Positions 1 to 8,785 of a stretch of 60,735 nt of DNA are shown in pieces. The translations under genes were made by a program, and so were the position numbers. The notes beneath the pieces are model-generated. The model searched no databases, was not told the origin of the DNA, and was given only the letters and a program-made list of their open reading frames with translations. Position 1 is the stretch's first letter. Every line of letters starts with the position of its first letter. The DNA comes from JBDREF01 sp043820045 (GTDB lineage Bacteria; Planctomycetota; Phycisphaerae; Sedimentisphaerales; Anaerobacaceae): the NCBI GenBank assembly GCA_043820045.1, contig JBDREF010000377.1, positions 1 to 60,735 on the forward strand. Reading direction: 5' to 3'.

Positions 1-414
1 CCCACTTGTCCAATAACTTTGAGATTATGACCCACAAGAGGCGAAAACCGGCAGTAAATCTTGGGTGAGGGTCATTTTTCTCAAGGATTCGCTGCTTACA
101 GACAGATACTTGGCTCTCTGCTGTCAGCAGTCTGGCCGCCAGCACTGCCCTGGAACAAAGGATAGCCTGCAGAAAACTCATGCCGTAGCGAAACATTTCA
201 CAAGCACAAACAAGATGATGATATAGGTTCGTTATAAGGTTTTTTATCGTGTTCATGCCACAAGGATAATACAATTAGCTACCTGTGGCAAGTGCGCATA
301 AGTCTTTTATTGACAAAAGGGACGGAGTTTTTCGGATGGACAGGTTCGTTTCATACCTACGACCTGTTAAATTGGGCAAGGTCTCAGGTTCGTAACGGGT
401 AAAATCGACCTCAT
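1..414. other. intergenic, no gene recognised
   Basis: No open frame of useful length and no family match is seen on either strand. The only structure noted is an inverted repeat TGCCACA (256-262) / TGTGGCA (284-290) with a 21-nt loop and no U-tract, of unknown meaning. The left neighbour lies outside the window, so this could be the 3' flank of an unseen gene. Confidence 0.5.
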
Positions 415-465
415 AAAAAAAAGAGATAACTCCTTAGTAAATATAAAGTTACTAAAAAGTTATCT
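415..465 (-). terminator. intrinsic terminator after tRNA-fMet
   Basis: On the minus strand there is a long stem built from AGATAACT (424-431) paired with AGTTATCT (458-465), and inside it TTAGTAA (434-440) paired with TTACTAA (449-455), around an 8-nt loop. It is followed at once by a run of eight U (complement of A415-A422). This is a textbook Rho-independent terminator, 12 nt past the tRNA 3' end. It closes the whole ribosomal block. Confidence 0.85.
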
Positions 466-476
466 TTAAAGGGCAA

Positions 477-550
477 TAGCGGGGGGAGGATTCGAACCTC
501 CGACCTCCGGGTTATGGGCCCGACGAGCTACCAGACTGCTCTACCCCGCG
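477..550 (-). tRNA. initiator tRNA-fMet (CAU), variant
   Basis: The minus strand folds into a 74-nt cloverleaf with anticodon CAU. Initiator marks are visible: three G-C pairs at 29-31/39-41, an A11-U24 pair in the D stem, and an unpaired position 1-72. Two bases are odd. Position 33, almost always U, is C (loop CCCAUAA). The end mismatch is C1-U72 where bacterial initiators usually have C1-A72. The discriminator is A73 and no CCA is encoded, so CCA must be added after transcription. The gene lies at the 3' end of the alpha-operon region, just before a strong terminator. Confidence 0.93.
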
Positions 551-671
551 ATCATTAACACATATTTTCTACTTTTCAAACTACAGAGAACAGCGAGACG
601 CTACTCAACACCATAAAAGCTAAAATACCACAAAAAGTATAGCTCATCAACAACAAAATAACTATATAAAA

Positions 672-1088
672 CTACAAATTCCGGCGAATCTCGCCAGCAA
701 TAACCTCGGCCTTCCCCTCTTCATACTTGTAAGATGGCCAGCGGTTGAACACGCCGTCGCCGGCTATGCGAGGGATAATGTGAAAATGCAAGTGCCCGAT
801 GAGCTGGCCGGCCGCTCCGCCGTTGTTGCACAATATATTATAGCCGTCGGAACTCATCGCCGCTGCAACAGCGCCTGCAATTCTGCCGAGACGCGATGAG
901 ACCTGACCTAAAAGCGCAGCCGGACAAGCATGCAATTTTTCAAAGTGCTGCTTTGGAATCACCAGAGTATGGCCGTCGCTTATAGGGCCTATATCCAAAA
1001 AAGCAAGAACGACGTCGTCTTCGTAAATCTTTGTAACCGGTATTTTTCCAGCTACCATTTTGCAAAAGAGACAGTCGTCTGCATTCAT
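672..1088 (-). CDS. HIT family nucleotide-binding protein
   Basis: A 138-aa histidine-triad protein. The triad HLHFH is at residues 99-103, followed by IIPR, and the N-terminus has the CxxC pair (C6, C9) that with histidines makes the zinc site of HinT/HIT hydrolases. The family hydrolyses nucleoside phosphoramidates or AMP-linked compounds in the cytoplasm; the substrate here is unknown. The start is taken at the ATG at 1088 because GAGGT sits six bases upstream; a TTG 18 bases further up is also open. It follows rplQ by about 35 nt in the same direction and is probably co-transcribed. Confidence 0.88.
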   Translation of the reverse strand: MNADDCLFCKMVAGKIPVTKIYEDDVVLAFLDIGPISDGHTLVIPKQHFEKLHACPAALLGQVSSRLGRIAGAVAAAMSSDGYNILCNNGGAAGQLIGHLHFHIIPRIAGDGVFNRWPSYKYEEGKAEVIAGEIRRNL

Positions 1089-1123
1089 CGCAACCTCACC
1101 CTGCAATGCACAGGTTACTGTTC

Positions 1124-1675
1124 TCAGCTGTTCTTGTCTTCGGAGTCCTGAGCTTCGGTAGTTTCTTGCAGCTCCACGGCTGCCTCCTCGGCCCGAACAA
1201 CCGTCTGGCCTTCGAGTACGGTTTCCTTTGCTTTCTTACGCGAGCGTTTTCTGGTCTGCTTTACCGAACTCTCGTCAGCACCTACAAGCTGCAGCAGGAC
1301 AAGTTGGCCGTTGTCGCCAAGCCTTCGCAGAGAAAGCCGGATGATTCTCGTATAGCCGCCCGGCCTGTCAAGGTACCTGGGGCCGATTTCGCTGAACAGT
1401 TTTCCAACCACGGTGCCTTTTCTAACAGCGCCGCCCTCTTCATGCTCTACGATATCTCTATTTCCAAGCAGCGAGATAGCCCGGCGTCTGGCTGCCAACG
1501 TACCCTGCTTGGCAAGGGTAATCAATTTCTCCGCAAAAGGCTTCACCTCTTTGGCTTTCTCTATCGTGGTCGAAATCGTTTCGTGCTCGATGAGCGAAGC
1601 AACCAGATTTCGGCGCATAGCCAGACGATGCTCTCTTGTTCGACTTAACTGACGCCCTGCTACTCTGTGACGCAT
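1124..1675 (-). CDS. rplQ: 50S ribosomal protein L17
   Basis: bL17, 183 aa. The N-terminal 120 residues are typical (MRHR start, an HRLAMRRNL stretch, a GGYTRI motif near residue 107), and it lies in the expected place directly after rpoA. About 55 extra C-terminal residues extend beyond the usual length of about 125. This tail is first basic (KQTRKRSRKKAKE) and then acidic and Gln/Glu-rich, probably disordered. L17 binds 23S rRNA near the exit tunnel. Last ribosomal protein gene of the alpha operon. Confidence 0.97.
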   Translation of the reverse strand: MRHRVAGRQLSRTREHRLAMRRNLVASLIEHETISTTIEKAKEVKPFAEKLITLAKQGTLAARRRAISLLGNRDIVEHEEGGAVRKGTVVGKLFSEIGPRYLDRPGGYTRIIRLSLRRLGDNGQLVLLQLVGADESSVKQTRKRSRKKAKETVLEGQTVVRAEEAAVELQETTEAQDSEDKNS

Positions 1676-1696
1676 ATACCTGAACTCCTCTTATTT

Positions 1697-2698
1697 CTAT
1701 ACATCTGTCATGCCTAAAGACAGGCCAATGTCGGCAAGTTTCCTCTTGATTTCCCGCAGAGAAGTCTTGCCGAAGCTGCGTATCTTTAGCAAGTCGCCTT
1801 CTGTCATTCTCGCCAACTGGCCGACAGTTTCGGTTTTTGCCGACTCGAGACAGTTGCTTGCCCTCACAGAGAGTTCCAACTCCTGAATAGGCATATTCAA
1901 TTTTTGGGCCTGTTCCTCATCTATAGCCTGTTCCTCCGGCTCTGCTTCCGCGATTTGGGAACTGGCTACGGTCTCCTCCCCAAGCCTGAAATACTGAACG
2001 AACGGGTTGACATGCTTTCGCAGGATCTTGGCGGCCTCGACCAGCGCCATCTCGGGCGCGATTGTTCCGTTAGTCCATATCTCCAGAATCAGCCTGTCAT
2101 AGTTGGTCCGCTGCCCTACCCGGGTATCTTCGGTCACATAACGCACTCTCGTAACCGGCGAATACACGGTATCGAGCATTATCCTTCCGATTTCCTGATC
2201 GAATCTGTCTCCTGCGGCGATTCGCTCGGAAGCCGGGATATAGCCACGGCCGTTATCGACTACCATTTCCATTTCGAACTTCATTTTTTCCGTCAGGGTA
2301 GCCAGAACCAGATCCTTGTTGATTACCTCGATGGCCGGGTCGGCAACAATATCGCCAGCCGTTACAGGGCCGGCCTTACTTGCCGATACGGTCATTGTCT
2401 TGGGCCCCTTCTCATGGAGTCGGATCACAAGACTCTTAACGTTCAAAACGATATCGGTAACATCCTCCATCACCCCATTTATCGAGCTGAATTCATGGTC
2501 GACGCCCGCTATCTTGATGGACGTTACAGCGCTGCCTTCCAGAGAGGAAAGCAGTATGCGTCTTAGGCTGTTGCCGATCGTAGTACCGAAACCGCGCTCA
2601 AAAGGCTCGATAAAGAATCGACCGTACTTATCACTCGATACCATCGTGTCTCGTTCAACACGAGTCGGCAACTCCAAACCACGCCATGTAACTCGCAT
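1697..2698 (-). CDS. rpoA: RNA polymerase alpha subunit
   Basis: 333 aa, normal length. The N-terminal domain (about 1-235) has the assembly core with FIEPFERGFGTTIGNSLRR; the C-terminal domain (about 265-333) ends in the helix-hairpin-helix fold that contacts UP elements and activators. It assembles the core polymerase with the rpoB and rpoC products encoded in the same window. AGGAG lies six bases before the ATG. A 120-nt leader separates it from rpsD and carries repeated TTGAGTT/AACTCAA words, described separately. Confidence 0.98.
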   Translation of the reverse strand: MRVTWRGLELPTRVERDTMVSSDKYGRFFIEPFERGFGTTIGNSLRRILLSSLEGSAVTSIKIAGVDHEFSSINGVMEDVTDIVLNVKSLVIRLHEKGPKTMTVSASKAGPVTAGDIVADPAIEVINKDLVLATLTEKMKFEMEMVVDNGRGYIPASERIAAGDRFDQEIGRIMLDTVYSPVTRVRYVTEDTRVGQRTNYDRLILEIWTNGTIAPEMALVEAAKILRKHVNPFVQYFRLGEETVASSQIAEAEPEEQAIDEEQAQKLNMPIQELELSVRASNCLESAKTETVGQLARMTEGDLLKIRSFGKTSLREIKRKLADIGLSLGMTDV

Positions 2699-2718
2699 AT
2701 AGGTCTCCTATATTAGCT

Positions 2719-2763
2719 TTGAGTTATAAATCTTTGAGTTAACTGGGCCTGCTCAAAACTCAA
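2719..2763 (-). repeat. TTGAGTT/AACTCAA repeats in rpoA leader
   Basis: Two direct copies of TTGAGTT (2719-2725 and 2734-2740, plus-strand reading) are followed by one inverted copy AACTCAA (2757-2763). They lie between rpsD and the rpoA ribosome binding site. The inverted pair could form a 7-bp hairpin in the mRNA. A regulatory role is only a guess. Confidence 0.3.
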
Positions 2764-2819
2764 CGCCGAAAACAAAGATTTTGCAGGACCCCAATAAAAA
2801 ACCTAAGCCTATTGTGTTT

Positions 2820-3452
2820 CTATCTCGAGCAGAACTCAACTACCAACTGTTCCTCGACGGGAATCTGAACGTCTTCTCGAGTCGGCAATGCAACAATAGT
2901 AGCTTCGGGTTTTTCCCGGGCCAACTGCAACCAGTTCTGTGTTGTAAAGTTTGAGTTGGTATCCAACTGTTCCTTTACATGTTTGAGACTCTTTTCAGAT
3001 TTCTTTACTGTTATCTTCTCGCCTATTTTCGTTGTATAGTCGCTGGTGTTCACCTTGCGCCCGTTTACATATATATGGCCGTGAGCAACTAGCTGTCTCG
3101 CAGCTTTGCGTGACGGCGCAAAATTCAGTTTATATACCACATTGTCCAAGCGTCTCTCCAGCAACTGCAGTAGTGTCTCGCCGGTATTGCCCTTCATCCG
3201 CTCGGCTCTGCGAAAACATCGCACAAACTGCCGCTCCATGAGTCCGTAATACCTTTTGATCTTCTGCTTTTCTCGCAGTCTGACGCCGTATTCGCTTATC
3301 CTGCCTCTGCGCCATCCGTGCATGCCTGGGGCCAGATTACGTTGCTTCTTCTCAACCGGACACTTGGCCGTCTCGCACCTGATGCCCTTGAGCATAAGCT
3401 TCATTCCTTCGCGACGGCAGTGTTTACAAGATGAACCTAAATAACGTCCCAT
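2820..3452 (-). CDS. rpsD: 30S ribosomal protein S4
   Basis: uS4, 210 aa. The N-terminus has four cysteines (C9, C12, C26, C31) spaced like the zinc-binding form of S4, and the S4 RNA-binding domain (RLDNVVYKLNFAPSRKAARQ) starts near residue 100. S4 starts assembly of the 30S body and in enterobacteria represses the alpha operon; regulation here is not visible. It stands between rpsK and rpoA, the standard alpha order. Confidence 0.98.
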   Translation of the reverse strand: MGRYLGSSCKHCRREGMKLMLKGIRCETAKCPVEKKQRNLAPGMHGWRRGRISEYGVRLREKQKIKRYYGLMERQFVRCFRRAERMKGNTGETLLQLLERRLDNVVYKLNFAPSRKAARQLVAHGHIYVNGRKVNTSDYTTKIGEKITVKKSEKSLKHVKEQLDTNSNFTTQNWLQLAREKPEATIVALPTREDVQIPVEEQLVVEFCSR

Positions 3453-3495
3453 CTTCTTTATCTATCTCCAGAAAAGTCTCTTGGATATTGGTACC

Positions 3496-3876
3496 TTATA
3501 CTCTTCTTCTCTTTGGCGGCCTGCAGCCATTGTGCGGCAACGGCGTAACATCCTCTATCGATGAGATACGCAATCCCGCCTGCTGCAGTGCCGAAATGGC
3601 GGATTCGCGACCCGAACCGGGCCCCTTGACTCTGATCTCAACTTCGCGTACGCCGTTACGCATGGCGGCACTTGCACAGCGTTGTGCAGCCCGTTGAGCG
3701 GCAAAAGGCGTGCTCTTGCGCGAGCCCTTGAAACCTACGCACCCGGACGAGCCCGAACTCACCGCATTGCCGTCCATATCCGTAATGGTAATCAACGTAT
3801 TGTTGAATGTAGCCTTGATGTGAACAATAGCCCTGACAACATTCTTTCTTACTTTTCGCTTTGTCTTCTTTGCCAT
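3496..3876 (-). CDS. rpsK: 30S ribosomal protein S11
   Basis: uS11, 126 aa, of usual length. It has the typical basic N-terminus (MAKKTKRKVRKN), the stretch NTLITITDMDGNAV, and the conserved end DVTPLPHNGCRPPKRRRV. S11 sits on the 30S platform next to the E site. It is 45 nt downstream of rpsM and 43 nt upstream of rpsD. Confidence 0.98.
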   Translation of the reverse strand: MAKKTKRKVRKNVVRAIVHIKATFNNTLITITDMDGNAVSSGSSGCVGFKGSRKSTPFAAQRAAQRCASAAMRNGVREVEIRVKGPGSGRESAISALQQAGLRISSIEDVTPLPHNGCRPPKRRRV

Positions 3877-3921
3877 TATTTCTCTCGTATTGTTCTTCTA
3901 TTGCAAACAACTAAGCCCTTA

Positions 3922-4302
3922 TCACCTTTCCTTCACACCCTTCTTGCCCGCAACTGTCTTTCTCGGGCCTTTGCGTGTGCGTGCATTGCTCTGAGTACAC
4001 TGTCCGCGAACGGGCAGACCCCTTCTGTGGCGGGTGCCTCTGTAACAGTTTATATCGCGCAACCGAGCGATGTTCTGAGCAACCTGCCTGCGAAGCTGAC
4101 CTTCTACAATGTAGTTGCGGTCGATAATCTGCGTTATTTTACTTAGCTCGTCTTCGGTAAGCTTGGCGGCTTTCGCGCTCGTATCGATTCCGGCTTCCTT
4201 CAATATCTGCTTCGAGGTGCATTTACCTATACCGGCAATGTAGGTCAATGCAATCCATATCGACCTGTCATTGGGAATATCAACACCGACTATACGCGGC
4301 AT
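3922..4302 (-). CDS. rpsM: 30S ribosomal protein S13
   Basis: uS13, 126 aa. It has the MPRIVGVDIP start, the helix-two-turn-helix region with YIAGIGKCTSKQIL (about 22-35), and the basic C-terminal tail GTRHRRGLPVRGQ...KTVAGKK that reaches P-site tRNA. S13 forms the head bridge to the 50S subunit. First gene of the alpha part, after rpmJ. Confidence 0.98.
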   Translation of the reverse strand: MPRIVGVDIPNDRSIWIALTYIAGIGKCTSKQILKEAGIDTSAKAAKLTEDELSKITQIIDRNYIVEGQLRRQVAQNIARLRDINCYRGTRHRRGLPVRGQCTQSNARTRKGPRKTVAGKKGVKER

Positions 4303-4350
4303 ATCAGCTCCTTTTCGTATCTGGCTTCACGTCTGGTCTTCAACACAAGA

Positions 4351-4464
4351 CTATCCCTGTCGCTGTTTATGTCGCGGGTCAGTACAAATCACCCGCACAA
4401 CACCTTTGCGGCGAACAATCTTGCAGTTTTCACATATACGTTTTACAGAACTTCTTACTTTCAT
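4351..4464 (-). CDS. rpmJ: 50S ribosomal protein L36
   Basis: A 37-aa gene. It begins MKVRSSVKRICENCK and ends DPRHKQRQG. The zinc-ribbon ligands C11, C14, C27 and H32 are all present, so this is the zinc-binding bL36 form. It lies between infA and rpsM, its usual place in Gram-positive-like orders. L36 helps the final folding of 23S rRNA near the L7/L12 stalk base. Confidence 0.96.
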   Translation of the reverse strand: MKVRSSVKRICENCKIVRRKGVVRVICTDPRHKQRQG

Positions 4465-4535
4465 TTACCATACCTGCTTTTACGCTAACGGTTCGCGCCT
4501 GAATACGGCAACGGTTTGCCGCAAACAAGCCGTTA

Positions 4536-4751
4536 TTAATGCCGGAGCACTATTCGGCCCCTGTTTAAGTCGTACGGCGACATTTCAACTACGACCGTGT
4601 CGCCCGGCAAAATCCGAATAAAATGCATGCGCATCTTGCCGGAAACATGCGCCAAGACCTTGTGGCCGTTCTCCAATTCCACTTTGAACATCGCATTCGG
4701 CAAAGCATCGGTCACTTTGGCTTGCAGTCTTATTGTGTCCTTCTTTGCCAT
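4536..4751 (-). CDS. infA: translation initiation factor IF-1
   Basis: 71 aa, the standard size. It is a single S1/OB-fold domain with the signatures VTDALPNAMFKVELENG and RILPGDTVVVEMSPYDL. IF-1 occupies the A site of the 30S subunit during initiation. It lies between map and rpmJ as in many bacteria. The ATG with its MAKKDTI start is typical. Confidence 0.98.
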   Translation of the reverse strand: MAKKDTIRLQAKVTDALPNAMFKVELENGHKVLAHVSGKMRMHFIRILPGDTVVVEMSPYDLNRGRIVLRH

Positions 4752-4799
4752 TTCTTCCTGTTTCGCAACTCACAACCTTTTATTCGTTCGAGCCACTCT

Positions 4800-5585
4800 T
4801 TACACTTGTTTTCTGGTCAGGACTTCACACCCATCTTCCACTATTGCGATAGTGTGTTCAAAATGTGCCGAACATTTCCCGTCTCTCGTCACCACAGTCC
4901 ATCCGTTCCTGAGAGTCCTGACGGCACTGGAGCCGGCGTTAATCATTGGCTCGACGGCCAAAACCATCCCTTCGGCCAACACTATATCGTTCGACAGCAA
5001 GTCATTGCTGACAAAGTTCGGCACCCTCGGTTCTTCGTGCATTTTCGTGCCGATACCGTGCCCGACAAAGTCTTTCACCACTGAAAAACCGGCGGATTCG
5101 GCACATTGCTGCATTGCAGCAGCCACCTGACTCCACCTGACAGTCGGTGCAGATTTTTCAATTGCTATGTTAAGAACACACTTTGTTACGTCAATCAGTC
5201 GACGCCGGTCATCAGCGACTTCACCGATGGCAACAGTTAAAGCGGCGTCGGCGCAATAGCCGTTGAGTCTAACGCCAAAGTCGATACTCAGGATATCACC
5301 ATCACTGAGTTCCGTGCTCTCAGAAGGAATCCCGTGAACGACTTCATCGTTTACCGAGGCGCAAATCGCACCTGGAAACGGGATACGCGACATCGGAGCA
5401 CGAACCCCCTTAAACAGGGCCTTCGCTCCGGCATCGGCAACCATCTGCAACGCTACCTCGTCAAGCCGGCCGGTAGTCATGCCCGGCTCTGCGATCTCCT
5501 TTAGTTTTGAAAGAACATCTGCTACAACGGCACCTGCCTTACCCATCAACTCAATTTCTCTTCGACTTCGAAGCGTTATAGCCAT
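4800..5585 (-). CDS. map: methionine aminopeptidase, type I
   Basis: 261 aa. It removes the initiator methionine from new proteins. The two-metal site is complete: D102 and D113 (in IDFG and GYCADAAL), H176 (VGHGIGT), E212 (AVEPMI) and the Glu of HFEHT near residue 243; substrate-contact H84 is in EVVHGIP. No N-terminal zinc-finger or linker extension is present. It follows adk by about 50 nt in the secY-adk-map-infA order. Confidence 0.97.
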   Translation of the reverse strand: MAITLRSRREIELMGKAGAVVADVLSKLKEIAEPGMTTGRLDEVALQMVADAGAKALFKGVRAPMSRIPFPGAICASVNDEVVHGIPSESTELSDGDILSIDFGVRLNGYCADAALTVAIGEVADDRRRLIDVTKCVLNIAIEKSAPTVRWSQVAAAMQQCAESAGFSVVKDFVGHGIGTKMHEEPRVPNFVSNDLLSNDIVLAEGMVLAVEPMINAGSSAVRTLRNGWTVVTRDGKCSAHFEHTIAIVEDGCEVLTRKQV

Positions 5586-5638
5586 TTAATCTCGTATCTC
5601 GTCGCCCGTACCTCGTGATCCGATACAGCATCAACCAC

Positions 5639-6292
5639 TCAAACCTTAACGAGGTTGTCCAGCTTCTCGAACACAGAAACCTTCACCTCGTCGGCATCTC
5701 TGTTGGCATCGAAGTCATAAACAGTGCCGTTGTTCCTGTAGTAGTCAACCAACGGCTCTGTCTGCCGGTGGTAGGTTTCAAGACGATTGGCCACCACATC
5801 CGGGTTGTCATCAGGCCTTTGGACCAGCTCTCTGCCGTCTTCATCGCATATACCTTCAGTTTTTGGTTTCAGATTCTCAATATGGTAAACTGCTCCACAC
5901 TGAGGACAACTTCTTCTTCCGGTCATTCTCGCTTCTATTACCCTGTCATCCACCTCGAGATTCAAGACGGCATCTATATTCTGCGATCTTTCATCCAACG
6001 CTTCGTCAAGTGCTATGGCCTGGTTGACCGTTCTTGGAAAGCCATCCAGCACGAAGCCGGCGGCCGGAGCTTCTTCTATCGCTGTCGCCATCATCTCTAT
6101 TATGATTCCGTCGGGTACCAAGGCCCCTGAATCCATATAGCTCTGGGCTTCTTTCCCCAATTCCGTACCGGCAGCTCGTTCCCGTCGCAGGATATCTCCG
6201 CTCGACAGATGAAGCAGACTGTATTGAGCTACAATGTTCTTGCACTGCGTTCCCTTACCTGCACCCGGAGCACCTAACAATACTATCCTCAT
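5639..6292 (-). CDS. adk: adenylate kinase, zinc LID form
   Basis: 217 aa. Interconverts ATP + AMP and 2 ADP. The P-loop GAPGAGKGT is at 7-15, the AMP-binding FVLDGFPRT at 80-88. The long LID domain carries C129, C132, C149 and D152, the zinc-binding CxxC...CxxD form. The start overlaps the secY stop by four bases (ATGA), so the two are translationally coupled. Confidence 0.98.
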   Translation of the reverse strand: MRIVLLGAPGAGKGTQCKNIVAQYSLLHLSSGDILRRERAAGTELGKEAQSYMDSGALVPDGIIIEMMATAIEEAPAAGFVLDGFPRTVNQAIALDEALDERSQNIDAVLNLEVDDRVIEARMTGRRSCPQCGAVYHIENLKPKTEGICDEDGRELVQRPDDNPDVVANRLETYHRQTEPLVDYYRNNGTVYDFDANRDADEVKVSVFEKLDNLVKV

Positions 6293-7644
6293 GCATACGC
6301 TCCTTTTATCCTGCCGGCACCGCTGAAGCCTTCATAGCTGCGCATCAGGAGGTTAGCTTCGATTTTCTGCACGAGATCGAGCGAGACGCTGACGACTATC
6401 AACAAACCCGTACCACCCAGAAAATGTGCCACAGTCGGTTCAATGCCAAGCAAGACGATAATAAGGGATGGAACAACCGCAATAATTGCCAAAAACGAAG
6501 CGCCGAAGTAGGTGATTCTGGTCATCACCGTTTCCAGATATTCCGCAGTTCGACGCCCGGGGCGAAGCCCGGGTATGAAACTTCCCGAATCACGCAGGTT
6601 TTTGGCCATTTCCTTGGGCTGAAACTGAACCGTCACCCAGAAATACGCAAACAGGAATATCAACAGCATATACAGGACGTTGTACGTATAAGCACGGAAG
6701 CTCAGAGCGTCGTACAGAGTCTGCAGGATTGCCGAACTGTTCAGGCGTTCAACTTGCAGAAGCTGGCCGATTATGATTGGCGGAAACATCATGAAGCTCG
6801 ATGCGAAGATTATGGGCATAACCCCGCCGTGATTGACGCGAAGCGGCAGGTAGTGTCTCTGGCCGCCGTACATTCTGCGGCCGCGCATCTGCTTTGCTTG
6901 CTGGATAGGTATTCGCCGCTGGCCCTGCGTTATCAATATCGCTCCGGCAACAACGAAAACGAACGCCGCCAAGAGGAATAATATCTTTGCAGGCCCGACA
7001 CTGCCGGCTGAGGCACCCACCTTGAAATCGACGTTCTGCCAAAGCGTCTGGACTGCCCACGGCATTCTGGAGACAATGCCGGCCATGATTATCAAACTAA
7101 TGCCGTTTCCTATGCCATATTCGTCTATCTGCTCGCCCAGCCACATCAGGAAGATAGTGCCCGCCGACATGCCGACAACGCCCATTATCAAGGCCCGACG
7201 TTCCATACCGGCATAGATCATGCCCTGCCCGCCCAGCAGCTTCATAAACATTATCGATTGAATGACGCATATCAGCACGGTCAAATACCGCGTGTACTCC
7301 TGTATTTTCTTGTGGCCGGTTTGGCCTTCCTGGCGCAACTTCTTCAGCGCCGGAACGACTTCCCCCAGGAGCATCAGAATAATAGACGCCGTAATATAGG
7401 GCATGATTCCAAGTCCGAACAAACTGCTTTGGTCCAGCCTGCCGCCAGTGAACATTTGCATCATTTCGGCGGCCCTGCCCAGCGGAGTCTCCGACTGCGT
7501 TGTGGCTTCGGCAACGGCTTTGAAGTCAAAGCCGGGAACGGAAATGTGGAATCCTATCCTGTAAATTACCAGCAGCGCCACAGTAAAAATGATCTTGTTG
7601 CGCAGATCCTGAACCCTGAATATGTTGACTACTGTTCCAAGCAT
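6289..7644 (-). CDS. secY: protein translocase subunit SecY
   Basis: 451 aa with ten hydrophobic segments. It forms the channel for Sec-dependent export together with SecE, also encoded in this window. Signatures include LGIMPYITASIILMLL in TM2 and the cytoplasmic loop region GQRRIPIQQAKQMRGRRMYGG. It lies between rplO and adk as in the standard spc operon. Confidence 0.98.
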   Translation of the reverse strand: MLGTVVNIFRVQDLRNKIIFTVALLVIYRIGFHISVPGFDFKAVAEATTQSETPLGRAAEMMQMFTGGRLDQSSLFGLGIMPYITASIILMLLGEVVPALKKLRQEGQTGHKKIQEYTRYLTVLICVIQSIMFMKLLGGQGMIYAGMERRALIMGVVGMSAGTIFLMWLGEQIDEYGIGNGISLIIMAGIVSRMPWAVQTLWQNVDFKVGASAGSVGPAKILFLLAAFVFVVAGAILITQGQRRIPIQQAKQMRGRRMYGGQRHYLPLRVNHGGVMPIIFASSFMMFPPIIIGQLLQVERLNSSAILQTLYDALSFRAYTYNVLYMLLIFLFAYFWVTVQFQPKEMAKNLRDSGSFIPGLRPGRRTAEYLETVMTRITYFGASFLAIIAVVPSLIIVLLGIEPTVAHFLGGTGLLIVVSVSLDLVQKIEANLLMRSYEGFSGAGRIKGAYA

Positions 7645-7708
7645 TATTTCATGTCTCGCATTTTCTGTTTTGCGTTCCTTTTCGCATGTTACGACGCACG
7701 AACGACGA

Positions 7709-8152
7709 TCATATTACCTCTGCCGTGCCGCCGATAGCGGATATCTTCTGCTCGGCGGCCTTACTGAACTTGTGGGCAGTAACCTGGAGTCTTTTCGTCA
7801 GATCTCCCTTTGCGAGAATCTTCACTGTGCTTTTGTCGCTGTCAATCAGTCCGGCGTCAGACAGTTGTCCCAGACCGATAGAGGCCCCGTCCTCAAACAT
7901 TTCCAGTTGCCAGACATTGACAATTTCATAGCGCATTGCAAAATTCTTATTGTTAAAGCCGCGCTTAGGCAACCGGCGAAACAGCGGCATTTGTCCGCCC
8001 TCGCTCAGCGAGATCGACTTCGCACCCGCTCTGCTACCCGCACCTTTGTGGCCTCGACCACTGGTTTTGCCATGGCCGCTGCCGGTGCCCCGGCCAACAC
8101 GGCGGCGACGTGTATGTCTGCCTGCAATAGAAGTTATTTCATGATTTAACAT
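7709..8152 (-). CDS. rplO: 50S ribosomal protein L15
   Basis: uL15, 147 aa. The Gly/Arg-rich N-terminus (RRRRVGRGTGSGHGKTSGRGHKG) and the C-terminal globular part (VTAHKFSKAAEQKISAIGG) are typical. The usual rpmD (L30) gene between rpsE and rplO is missing: only 30 nt separate the two genes. Confidence 0.97.
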   Translation of the reverse strand: MLNHEITSIAGRHTRRRRVGRGTGSGHGKTSGRGHKGAGSRAGAKSISLSEGGQMPLFRRLPKRGFNNKNFAMRYEIVNVWQLEMFEDGASIGLGQLSDAGLIDSDKSTVKILAKGDLTKRLQVTAHKFSKAAEQKISAIGGTAEVI

Positions 8153-8182
8153 TCAAATCACCCAAATATCAATCGGCAATTG

Positions 8183-8767
8183 TTAGACGTTAACGGCCAC
8201 ACCGCGAAGAGATTCAACCATTTCCTTGTTGCGTAATCTCAACAATCCGTCCAGTGTGGCTTTTACAACATTCTTAGCAGAAGTGCTTCCATAAACTTTC
8301 GTAAGAACATCCTGCACGCCGGCGTATTCAAGCACGGCTCTGGCACTGGAACTGGCGATAACTCCCGTGCCCGGGCTAGCCGGAACCAATGCTATCTTCG
8401 TGGCTCCGTACTTGCCATTGACCTTGTGTGGAATCGTTCGCCCCGCCAAAGCTACCCTATGCAACGCTTTCTTCGCATCCTTGACACCCTTCTCGACCGC
8501 CCGCGGGACCTCATTAGCCTTGCCATAACCGACACCCACAGTACTCGTGCGGTCGCCAACCACAACTAATGCCGCAAAGCTGAATCGCCGACCACCCTTG
8601 ACCACTTTGGAACAGCGATATATTTTCACAACCGTGTCTTCCAGGGGTCTATCTTCCGGGTCCGATGCTCTAATCCCGCCGGGAATTCGCACTAAAGGCG
8701 CCGAACTTCCTTCCAGGCTCACACTTGTAACGGGTTTAACAGGTTCCACTGCCAATTTTTTCTCCAA
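8183..8767 (-). CDS. rpsE: 30S ribosomal protein S5
   Basis: uS5, 194 aa. About 45 N-terminal residues precede the S5 double-stranded RNA-binding domain (VVKGGRRFSFAALVVVGD, GVGYGKANEVP), followed by the C-terminal domain (VPASPGTGVIASSSARAVLEYAG). S5 takes part in mRNA unwinding and decoding fidelity. The N-terminal extension (VEPVKPVTSVSLEG...) is longer than in E. coli and probably flexible. Confidence 0.97.
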   Translation of the reverse strand: MEKKLAVEPVKPVTSVSLEGSSAPLVRIPGGIRASDPEDRPLEDTVVKIYRCSKVVKGGRRFSFAALVVVGDRTSTVGVGYGKANEVPRAVEKGVKDAKKALHRVALAGRTIPHKVNGKYGATKIALVPASPGTGVIASSSARAVLEYAGVQDVLTKVYGSTSAKNVVKATLDGLLRLRNKEMVESLRGVAVNV

Positions 8768-8785
8768 GCTCTATCGTTATTCTTC

